The translations under genes were made by a program, and so were the position numbers. From Acidobacteriaceae bacterium (GTDB lineage Bacteria > Acidobacteriota > Terriglobia > Terriglobales > Acidobacteriaceae): a DNA stretch of 13,510 bases. A model generated the notes under the pieces. That model was not told the origin of the DNA. It ran no database searches and saw only the letters and a list, made by a program, of their open reading frames with translations. Location of the stretch: NCBI GenBank assembly GCA_030040175.1, contig JASHUF010000394.1:1-13510 (forward strand). Reading direction: 5' to 3'. How positions within the stretch are numbered: the stretch's first letter is position 1; each line of letters begins with the position of its first letter. Shown piece after piece: positions 6,996 to 12,999 of this stretch.

Positions 6996-7946
6996 TCAGG
7001 CGCCGCGGATGTTCGAAACCTTGCCGTAAATCGCGGGATTCAACGAGGGGTCGTTGTACATTTTCAACTGCCGGTACATTTTGAACCGCCGCGTGCCCGC
7101 CAGGGTCTCGTACCACAAGGCGTCCAGGCACCCGGCCAGATCGGCGCGCTGCTCTTCGAGAATAGCAAGCCGCTCCCGGTTGCGCTCCGCGTGGCCGGCC
7201 GGCGCGTCTTCGCGCGCCGCCTCTTCGCAAGTGTGAAAGATCTTGAGCGCCAGGATCGAGAGCCGGTCGATGATGAGTCCGGGCGACTCGGAGTTGAGCG
7301 GCGCCGAGGCGCGGGGAAGACCGCGCTCCTCCAGCCACGCCACCAGGATTTGGTCCAGCTCCTCGGTCAGGTCGTTGCGCCGCTGGTTGGTCTCATCCAC
7401 GCGCCGCTTCACCCGCGCCACCTCAGTGTCGGTTGCGCCGGGCGCGCGCGCCTCGTCCTCGATGTGCCAGAGATCGAAGTTGGCGCGGTGCTGGCGCTCC
7501 ACCGCGTCCAGCCATTCGTTCTCCTCGCGCCCCGCGGTTGATCCCGAACTCGCGTGCCACCGCTTGATGCACTCGTCCTGCAGTCCGGTGATGGCCGCGG
7601 CCTCGATCATCCGCGGGCCCTCGGGCACGTACACCGGCGGCTGCCACGCCGCATATCTCTTCATCTCGCGCAGCCGGTTGAGGAGCATGCCCACGAAACG
7701 GGCGGCTGCGATCCAGAACGCCAAATTGCCCAGCGCCGCCAGCCAGAGCGGAAAATGATGCATGTCCCGGCTGATGGCCATCGACAGCAGGACCCCGGGC
7801 ACGAGAAGCACGCGGCCAAAGAACTGCAGGGCGCCGATGAGCTGGCTGGAAGAGAGGCGCTCGACGGCGTCGATATTAAACGTGAGCGCGGCGGCAAAAA
7901 GGCCTACCAGCAGCCCCGCCACCAGTCGCCTCCAGTGGGCAAACAT
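6996..7946 (-). CDS. DUF4254 family protein with N-terminal membrane module
   Basis: A 316-aa protein in two parts. Residues 1-95 carry three hydrophobic segments likely to span the inner membrane (about 6-24, 38-58 and 66-90), followed by a basic stretch RLREMKRY. From about residue 113 (MIEAAAITGLQDECIKRWH) the sequence is a DUF4254 domain: NFDLWHIEDEAR (156-167), VKRRVDETNQRRNDLTEELDQIL (split by no gap, 179-201), LIIDRLSILALKIFH (224-238) and the C-terminal RRFKMYRQLKMYND segment. DUF4254 is an all-helical family of unknown function, often near LPS or sugar-nucleotide genes. Here it would face the cytoplasm, anchored to the membrane. The start is ATG 7946, with GAGGA 6 bases upstream; a TTG 18 bases upstream is less likely. 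Met113 could be the start of a stand-alone DUF4254 protein in relatives. Divergent from the ATP-grasp gene. Confidence 0.82.
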   Translation of the reverse strand: MFAHWRRLVAGLLVGLFAAALTFNIDAVERLSSSQLIGALQFFGRVLLVPGVLLSMAISRDMHHFPLWLAALGNLAFWIAAARFVGMLLNRLREMKRYAAWQPPVYVPEGPRMIEAAAITGLQDECIKRWHASSGSTAGREENEWLDAVERQHRANFDLWHIEDEARAPGATDTEVARVKRRVDETNQRRNDLTEELDQILVAWLEERGLPRASAPLNSESPGLIIDRLSILALKIFHTCEEAAREDAPAGHAERNRERLAILEEQRADLAGCLDALWYETLAGTRRFKMYRQLKMYNDPSLNPAIYGKVSNIRGA

Positions 7947-8020
7947 GGCTTTCCTCGTTTTCAAGTCTCTCCAGTGCTGGAATGAAGTCGCAGCGTCTAT
8001 GGTAGAACTATCCTCATTCG

Positions 8021-8069
8021 AGGTCCATGGCTATTGAGTAACCGGTTCCCAACTTGCATACATGGACCT
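8021..8069. promoter_or_regulatory. 9-bp inverted repeat in the divergent intergenic region, candidate operator
   Basis: AGGTCCATG at 8021-8029 and CATGGACCT at 8061-8069 are perfect reverse complements with a 31-base spacer, centred between the divergent DUF4254 (start 7946) and ATP-grasp (start 8121) genes. Flanks are also related (ATTCG on the left, TTCGAT on the right). It could be a paired operator controlling both genes; the wide spacing makes a transcript hairpin less attractive. No regulator gene is adjacent. Confidence 0.35.
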
Positions 8070-8120
8070 TCGATGTAACCAGAGAGTTAACGCCGGCTGC
8101 GGGACCGAGGAGGTTGGCCG

Positions 8121-9347
8121 ATGTTGACCGGAGGGCCGATGCCGGACCGAGCCGAGCGGCTTCTGCTGATCGCCAGCTACGAGAAGGGCCACGAGTTTAT
8201 CCGTCAGTGCGCGGCGCTGGGCGTGCAGTGTACCCTGCTCACCCTCGACAGCCTGCGCGACGCCGGCTGGCCCCGCGACGCGCTCGAAGACCTGGCCACC
8301 ATGCCCGCCGGATTGAGCCGCGAGCAGATTCTCAACACCGTCTCCTGGATGGCCCGCGGCCGGCGCTTCGACCGCGTGGCCGCGCTCGACGAATTTGACC
8401 TGGAAACCGCGGCCGCCCTGCGCGAGCACATGCGCATTCCCGGCATGGGCCTGACCACCGCCGCCTGCTATCGCGACAAGCTGGCCATGCGCGTCATCGC
8501 CCGCGCCCTGGGCTATCTGGTGCCCGACTTCTGCCGCGTTCTGAATTACGACGAGCTGCGGGAGTTCATGCAGCGCATTCCGCCGCCCTGGCTGCTCAAG
8601 CCGCGCTCCGAGGCCTCGGCCGCGGGCATCCGCCGCATGCACGAGCCCGAGCAGGTATGGCGCGCCCTTGACGAGCTCGGCGACCGGCAGAGCCATTTTC
8701 TGCTCGAGAAATTCGTCCCCGGCGACATCTTCCACGTGGATGCGATCGTGAGCGGGTGCAAGGTGGTCTTTTCCACGGTGCACCGCTACGGCCGCCCTCC
8801 CATCGAGCTGATGCACGAGGGCGGCGTGTTCACCACCCGCACCGTCGATCGCGCCAGCCAGGACTGGCGCGAGCTGACCGGGATCAACCACGGCCTCGCG
8901 CCCGGTCTCGGCCTGGTGCGCGGCGTCACCCACGCCGAGTTCATCCGCGCCCGCGCCGATGGCCGCTATTACTTCCTCGAAATCGCCGCCCGCGTCGGCG
9001 GCGCCTTCATCGCCGACGTGGTCGAGTACTCGACCGGCGTCAACCTCTGGCGCGAATGGGCCAAGATCGAGGCCGCCGACCTGCGCCACGAGCCTTACGC
9101 GCCGCCCAGCGCGCTCGCAAACTACGCCGGCAGCGTGCTCTGCCTGGCTCAGTCCGCCGATCCCGACACTTCAGCCTTCAATGACCCGGAGATCGTTCAC
9201 CGCATGAAGAAGCACCACCACGCCGGCCTCATCGTCTGCTCTCACCATCCCGGGCGCATCGAGCAGCTCCTCGAGCACTACAGCGTCGAGTTCGCCGCGC
9301 GATTTCTGGCCAAGCTCCCTCCCCTCGAGCGGCTTTCGCCCGCGTGA
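8121..9347 (+). CDS. ATP-grasp domain ligase-like protein
   Basis: A 408-aa soluble protein with the ATP-grasp fold, which activates a carboxylate as acyl phosphate and joins it to an amine or thiol. Residues 12-110 form the N-terminal pre-ATP-grasp domain (LLLIASYEKGHEFIRQC; VAALDEFDLETAAALREH). The grasp core begins at CYRDKLAMR (117-124). Lys160 in WLLKPRSEASAAG and Glu196 in FLLEKFVPGD match the ATP-contacting residues, and Glu273 (HAEFI) with Glu287 and Arg291 in FLEIAARVGG match the metal and phosphate ligands. The EIAARVGG form, not EINPR, is as in amino-acid and dipeptide ligases of the family. The substrate is unknown. The start at 8121 has GAGGAGG 7 bases upstream; an ATG at 8139 also has a GGAGGG site and cannot be excluded. 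It is divergent from the DUF4254 gene and alone on its strand before the GyrI-like gene. Confidence 0.87.
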   Translation: MLTGGPMPDRAERLLLIASYEKGHEFIRQCAALGVQCTLLTLDSLRDAGWPRDALEDLATMPAGLSREQILNTVSWMARGRRFDRVAALDEFDLETAAALREHMRIPGMGLTTAACYRDKLAMRVIARALGYLVPDFCRVLNYDELREFMQRIPPPWLLKPRSEASAAGIRRMHEPEQVWRALDELGDRQSHFLLEKFVPGDIFHVDAIVSGCKVVFSTVHRYGRPPIELMHEGGVFTTRTVDRASQDWRELTGINHGLAPGLGLVRGVTHAEFIRARADGRYYFLEIAARVGGAFIADVVEYSTGVNLWREWAKIEAADLRHEPYAPPSALANYAGSVLCLAQSADPDTSAFNDPEIVHRMKKHHHAGLIVCSHHPGRIEQLLEHYSVEFAARFLAKLPPLERLSPA

Positions 9348-9487
9348 GCTACTCAAACTTTTACTTGAGGGTTTCGCAATATTGATAAGATTCAACTGCG
9401 GTTAACAACGGAAGATCGCGCACTGGCCGGCTGTGGAAAACCGGCAGGAAAGGGTCGCCCTAAGCTCAATTCGCATAGGAGATTCCG

Positions 9488-9943
9488 ATGAGCCTGAATG
9501 AAACGCCCGACACCGTCCACTGGCCCGAAACCCATTACGTCTTCCTTGAAAAGATTGGTCCGTTCCCGCAGAACGCGCCGCAGGCCTGGCAGGAGTTTTC
9601 CGCATTCATGCCCGAGCTCAAGAAGCGCTACACGGTCTCCGGAGCCATGAGCCTCTACAAAATGGGCCCGCAGATTTACCGCGCCGGCTACATGCTCGCC
9701 GCCCCGCCGGCCGATTTGCCCGCCGGCCTGCGCTACGAGAAGTTCTTGGGCGGCAAGTACACCCGCTTTGTGCTCACGGGCCCCTACGCGCAGCTCGGTC
9801 CGGCTACCGGCCGTCTCGTTCAGCTCGTGGCTGAGCAGCGTATCCCGCTCCGCGACGGCTTCAACATCGAAAACTACGTGACCGATCCGAGCAAAACGCC
9901 GGAGGCCGAAGCCATCACCGAGATCCTGTTTCCCACGGCGTGA
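9488..9943 (+). CDS. GyrI-like / effector-binding domain protein
   Basis: A 151-aa soluble protein resembling the GyrI-like small-molecule-binding domain (the SHS2-fold module found at the C-terminus of AraC- and MerR-type regulators and free-standing in GyrI/SbmC). Seen in the sequence: an opening strand HYVFLEKIGPFPQNAPQAWQ, the mid-protein GKYTRFVLTGPYAQLG typical of the domain, and the ending TPEAEAITEILFPTA, close to the family's C-terminal strand. No DNA-binding domain is attached, so it is a stand-alone ligand-binding or hydrolase-like member. The ATG at 9488 has AGGAG 6 bases upstream. It follows the ATP-grasp gene after 140 bases of AT-richer DNA, so it may have its own promoter, though no convincing one was found. 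The function is inferred only from the domain. Confidence 0.75.
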   Translation: MSLNETPDTVHWPETHYVFLEKIGPFPQNAPQAWQEFSAFMPELKKRYTVSGAMSLYKMGPQIYRAGYMLAAPPADLPAGLRYEKFLGGKYTRFVLTGPYAQLGPATGRLVQLVAEQRIPLRDGFNIENYVTDPSKTPEAEAITEILFPTA

Positions 9944-9964
9944 GCCGCGTTCCTGCGGCCATCG

Positions 9965-10010
9965 GGAGCACCCCAAAGGCGGCCTGGCGGCCGAAGGCCG
10001 CGTCTGCTCC
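9965..10010. terminator. Nested hairpin between the GyrI-like gene and tRNA-Lys
   Basis: An outer stem GGAGCA (9965-9970) / TGCTCC (10005-10010) encloses a strong inner hairpin GCGGCC (9987-9992) / GGCCGC (9996-10001) with a 3-base loop. It lies just downstream of both the plus-strand GyrI-like gene and the minus-strand tRNA, the expected place for a bidirectional terminator or a tRNA 3' processing structure. No T-run follows on either strand, so factor-independent termination is uncertain. Confidence 0.35.
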
Positions 10011-10016
10011 ATGCAA

Positions 10017-10092
10017 TGGTGAGCTCGCTGGGAATCGAACCCAGGACCCACGCCTTAAAAGGGCGTTGCTCTACCAACTGAGCTACGAGCTC
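10017..10092 (-). tRNA. tRNA-Lys (anticodon TTT)
   Basis: A complete 76-base cloverleaf on the minus strand. The acceptor stem GAGCTCG (10086-10092) pairs with CGAGCTC (10021-10027), followed by discriminator A and an encoded CCA (10017-10019). The D arm has the usual AGCTCAGTTGGTAGAGC form and the T arm has GGTTCGAATCC. The anticodon stem is ACGCC/GGCGT with loop CTTTTAA, so the anticodon TTT is at 10057-10059, reading lysine AAA and AAG. The encoded CCA means no end addition is needed. No integrase or attachment repeat is seen next to it. Confidence 0.97.
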
Positions 10093-10325
10093 GCACGCGG
10101 GGCGCGTCGATCTCCAGTGTATCAACCTTCGCGCCGCACGCACCAGACCGCCGATCGGCGCGGCCGAGTGCGCCGGGTGTGCGCCATCCCATTCCTGCCT
10201 GGCGCGCGGAATCCGGGAAGCGGGATTTCGCTGAAGCGTCGCGATTCCCCAGCCACTTGCCGCGGAAGCGCAGCGGGAATCTTCGTGGGATACTGGTTCC
10301 TTGATCCCTCCTCGAGGAGTGCTCC

Positions 10326-11045
10326 ATGAATATTGATTTCACCGGCAAAGTCGTCCTCGTCGCCGGAGGCACCGGCGGCCTGGGCCGCGCCGTCACCCTC
10401 GCCTTCCTCGAGCACGGCGCGCAGGTTGCGGTCACCTGGCGCCATGAAGCGGAGTTCACTTCCCTCTCGAGCGCCGCCGGCGATGCCGCCAGCCGCCTTG
10501 CCGGATTCAACGTTGACGTCACCGATGCGCGCGCAACCGCTGCCCTCGTCGAGCAGATCCTGGCACGGTTCGGCCGCCTCGACGTGCTCGTCAACACCGT
10601 CGGCGGCTATGCCGGCGGAATTCCTCTCTGGCAGCTCGAGCCCGAGACCCTCGAGCGCATGCTCGGCCTCAATCTGCTCGCCACCTACGCGCTCGCCAGG
10701 GCCGTCGCGCCCGTCCTCATCGCGCGCAAATCGGGCTCGATCGTCAACGTGGCCGCCAAGGCCGCGTGGGATCACGCCGCCGGCGCCTCGGCCTACGCGG
10801 CCTCGAAGGCCGCATCGCTCGCGCTCATTGACTCGCTGGCCGCGGATTTGCTGGGCACGGGCGTCCGCGTCAACTCCATCCTGCCCTCGATCATCGACAC
10901 CGCGGCCAATCGCAGCGCCATGCCCAACGCCGACTTTTCCAAATGGCCCAAGCCCGAAGACATCGCCAAGGTCGTGTTATTTTTGGCAAGCGATGAGGCA
11001 AGAGTGATTCACGGGGCGTCGGTGCCGGTGTTCGGCAATGGCTGA
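10326..11045 (+). CDS. SDR family oxidoreductase lacking the catalytic serine
   Basis: A 239-aa short-chain dehydrogenase/reductase with a Rossmann fold using NAD(P)H. The cofactor loop GGTGGLG is at 14-20, NTVGG (90-94) stands where NNAG usually is, Asn115 in GLNLL matches the active-site asparagine, and Tyr157/Lys161 form the YAASK motif. The serine normally 13 residues before the tyrosine is Ala144 (GSIVNVAAKAA). This alteration is known in a subgroup of SDRs and need not mean inactivity, but the reaction cannot be named. The ending VIHGASVPVFGNG is typical and complete. The ATG at 10326 has GAGGAG 6 bases upstream. Arg/His-40 after the second strand (VTWRHEAE) suggests NADP preference. 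The last ~70 bases use less GC-rich codons than the rest. It converges on the endonuclease gene with 9 bases between stops. Confidence 0.88.
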   Translation: MNIDFTGKVVLVAGGTGGLGRAVTLAFLEHGAQVAVTWRHEAEFTSLSSAAGDAASRLAGFNVDVTDARATAALVEQILARFGRLDVLVNTVGGYAGGIPLWQLEPETLERMLGLNLLATYALARAVAPVLIARKSGSIVNVAAKAAWDHAAGASAYAASKAASLALIDSLAADLLGTGVRVNSILPSIIDTAANRSAMPNADFSKWPKPEDIAKVVLFLASDEARVIHGASVPVFGNG

Positions 11046-11054
11046 TCGATGGCA

Positions 11055-11786
11055 CTATCTGCTTTTTGCTACGGCGATTGCCTTGGCGAGGAGCGATGCG
11101 ATGAAATTCTGGAAGTTCAATTCAGGCGCTGGCTCCGTATAGCGCCCTCTCGGTCCCTCGGCGGCGTTTGACATAAGAAAGCATGCTGCATCGTAGAGGC
11201 GCTCGCGTACCAGCTTTGTAAGGAGAATTTCATAGCGTTTTGCGTAAGATGCCTCGTTGAATTCTGGAAACACCTTAAAATGGGGTTCCCGGGCACGCAC
11301 AGGACTGATCGAGCCGGGTGCCTCCTCAAGGAGCATGAGATAACCGAGCCATGGCCGGGCAGAGGGTTTGAACGCGCCTTCGCGGTACGCAGCCCAAATG
11401 TCCGACGCGCTGCCTATGGCCTCTTCCGTACGATTGTTGTAGTTATTTCCGAAAGAACCGACTTGAGACTTAAATTCAATGGCCGCGAGTAGCCTTCCAT
11501 CCGAAACGATAAGCAGGTCCCATTTTTTCTCGGGACGGTACCAGCCAGGAAGCTCGACGTATTTCCCGCAATAAACGTGGGCTTTCAGCAGCCCGTTTTC
11601 ACAGAGTAGATCGCGCACGAGTCCGATGAAGCCGTCCATCTGGGCTCCTCCGGTGACCGCGGAACGCGCACCCGCATCCTTATTGCCGGATAAGGCACCT
11701 TGCTTCAGCGCCTGCGTTTTGCGCGTGCTCCAAAACGCTTTTATCGCGCTCTGGAGGCGCTTGGTTAACTCAAGACTCTGGTTCAT
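11055..11786 (-). CDS. Type II restriction endonuclease, PaeR7I/XhoI family
   Basis: A 243-aa restriction enzyme matching the PaeR7I/XhoI family (PaeR7I is about 246 aa), whose known members cut at CTCGAG. Landmarks: GNKDAGARSAVTGGAQMDG (34-52), PGWYRPEKKWDLLIV (80-94), AAIEFKSQVGSFGNN (101-115) and NNRTEEAIGSASDIWAAYREGAF (117-139). The catalytic core is of PD-(D/E)XK type: Asp90, Glu104 and Lys106. The sequence is full length with no frameshift. The start ATG at 11784-11786 overlaps by one base the TGA stop of the methylase upstream, so translation is probably coupled and follows methylase synthesis, which protects the host. Base composition is clearly lower in G+C than the neighbours. Recognition of CTCGAG is inferred from family membership, not shown. 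Confidence 0.93.
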   Translation of the reverse strand: MNQSLELTKRLQSAIKAFWSTRKTQALKQGALSGNKDAGARSAVTGGAQMDGFIGLVRDLLCENGLLKAHVYCGKYVELPGWYRPEKKWDLLIVSDGRLLAAIEFKSQVGSFGNNYNNRTEEAIGSASDIWAAYREGAFKPSARPWLGYLMLLEEAPGSISPVRAREPHFKVFPEFNEASYAKRYEILLTKLVRERLYDAACFLMSNAAEGPRGRYTEPAPELNFQNFIASLLAKAIAVAKSR

Positions 11787-12811
11787 CAGTTTCGGTTGGG
11801 CACTCGGATCTCAATCGTACTTTTGCTAAAGAGCGAGGAAGTCTCAATTTCAATGCGTCTGCGCGCCATGTCAAAGTACTCACTGTCGATCTCAAAGCCC
11901 ACGCTGTTCCTGCCGGTTTTCGCCGCCGCGATCGCGGTTGTCCCAGTGCCCAGGAATGGGTCAAGAACGGTGTCCCCTACGAAGCTAAACATTCGTATAA
12001 GCCTCTCCGCGAGCTCGACAGGATAAGGGGCGGGATGATTGCGTGTGGAAGCTCCAGTAAGGCCTGTCCAGATTTGCTGAAACCAGTCCTTGTGTTTATC
12101 TCCCGAGATCACGCTCAGAACTCGTGCGGGCAAATCGGGTGCGCGGTAGCCGCCTGGCTTGCGCTCCATCAGGATAAATTCGATGTCGTTTTTGATGACA
12201 GAGTTCGGCTCGTACGGTTTCCCAAGAAAGCTCGATCCGTTTTCCACCTCGTAAGCTGCATTGGATATTTTGTGCCAAATAATCGGAGCCAGATTATCAA
12301 AACCAAGCACGCGGCAGTGCTCTTGGATCGATGCATGCAGCGGGACAACCGTATGCCGGCCGTTATTTTTACGCCGCGACAAGCATACATCCCCAACAAC
12401 GCAGACAAGACGCCCCCCGGGAACCAACGCTCGGAAGCAGTGTCCCCAAATCTTGTCGAGCTCTGTCAGGAACTCTTCGTAATCCTCAATATGCCCCATT
12501 TGCCCTTGGGAGTCCCTGTACTCCTTGAGAGTCCAATATGGTGGAGAAGTGACAATAAGGTGGACTGAGCCCTCGCGTAGCGAGCTCATATCGTGCCGTG
12601 CATCCCCCAGACTTAGCCTGTGCTTTGTAGGTATTCGTCGAACTGCCTCGGCGATGAGCCTTATAAGATGCTCATCTTTCGCAATTCTAGGAATGTCGGT
12701 CTGCGGGTCGTTAAGGGGATAAACCTCTGAAGGCACAAACTCGGCGAGCCCCCCAGCCTCAGCCCGGAACTCGACGTTCGAGGTTTCAATCGACTTCAGC
12801 GGTACGCTCAT
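11786..12811 (-). CDS. Beta-class site-specific DNA methyltransferase (TSPPYW), partner of the PaeR7I-type nuclease
   Basis: A 341-aa SAM-dependent DNA methylase that should protect the site cut by the adjoining nuclease. The catalytic motif IV is TSPPYW (88-93) and the SAM-binding motif I, DPFLGTGTT (284-292), comes after it, which is the beta-class order; GFEIDSEYFDMARRRI follows. SPPY is more usual in N4-cytosine methylases, while DPPY marks most N6-adenine ones, so N4-cytosine methylation is the better guess but not certain. I chose ATG 12811 (MSVPLKSIETSN), with GGTGG 6 bases upstream; a GTG at 12850 would add 13 residues and has no ribosome site. It lies first in the two-gene unit and overlaps the nuclease by one base. 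Composition is low in G+C (12241-12300 is 40% by hand count), in contrast with the housekeeping flanks. No control (C) protein gene accompanies it. Confidence 0.92.
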   Translation of the reverse strand: MSVPLKSIETSNVEFRAEAGGLAEFVPSEVYPLNDPQTDIPRIAKDEHLIRLIAEAVRRIPTKHRLSLGDARHDMSSLREGSVHLIVTSPPYWTLKEYRDSQGQMGHIEDYEEFLTELDKIWGHCFRALVPGGRLVCVVGDVCLSRRKNNGRHTVVPLHASIQEHCRVLGFDNLAPIIWHKISNAAYEVENGSSFLGKPYEPNSVIKNDIEFILMERKPGGYRAPDLPARVLSVISGDKHKDWFQQIWTGLTGASTRNHPAPYPVELAERLIRMFSFVGDTVLDPFLGTGTTAIAAAKTGRNSVGFEIDSEYFDMARRRIEIETSSLFSKSTIEIRVPNRN

Positions 12812-12950
12812 GAAGAACCACCGGCCGCTGGAAAGGTGGGGCCGCTCCACAATTGAATCTGTGTGGCCACGCAGCCTGAGACACGGCCTGTTGAAGCTAT
12901 TTTAATCGCTGTGCGAATTTGTCCTTGACCTTTTGAGAATCCAAATGAGA

Positions 12951-12977
12951 AAACGGAGCGGCGGAACCGCCCCGTTT
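12951..12977 (-). terminator. Hairpin terminator after nrdJ
   Basis: AAACGG (12951-12956) pairs with CCGTTT (12972-12977), and GCGG (12958-12961) with CCGC (12967-12970), around a 5-base loop with one A/C mismatch. It is 22 bases past the nrdJ stop. Read on the minus strand the stem ends in CCGTTT with a short T-run (TTTTCTCATTT), a plausible intrinsic terminator. It separates nrdJ from the methylase promoter region. Confidence 0.55.
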
Positions 12978-12999
12978 CATTTCGGGCATTCGCCATTCC

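Noticed and set aside
8031..9089. 352-codon open frame on the minus strand opposite the ATP-grasp gene
   Set aside because: It mirrors the codon positions of the plus-strand gene, which has clear family motifs and a ribosome site; its own translation is rich in Gly, Ala, Gln and His with no recognisable domain, typical of antisense frames in GC-rich DNA.
9352..9369. CTCAA/TTGAG hairpin after the ATP-grasp gene as terminator
   Set aside because: Only a 5-bp AT-rich stem and no T-run follows; too weak to call.
10017..11055. tRNA-Lys as the integration site for the restriction island
   Set aside because: The tRNA is about 960 bases away with an intact SDR gene between; no integrase and no repeat of the tRNA 3' end was seen near 11050 or 12850.
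12899..12904. TAAAAT as a -10 box for the methylase gene on the minus strand
   Set aside because: The position is reasonable, but no -35 resembling TTGACA lies at the proper distance; left unannotated.
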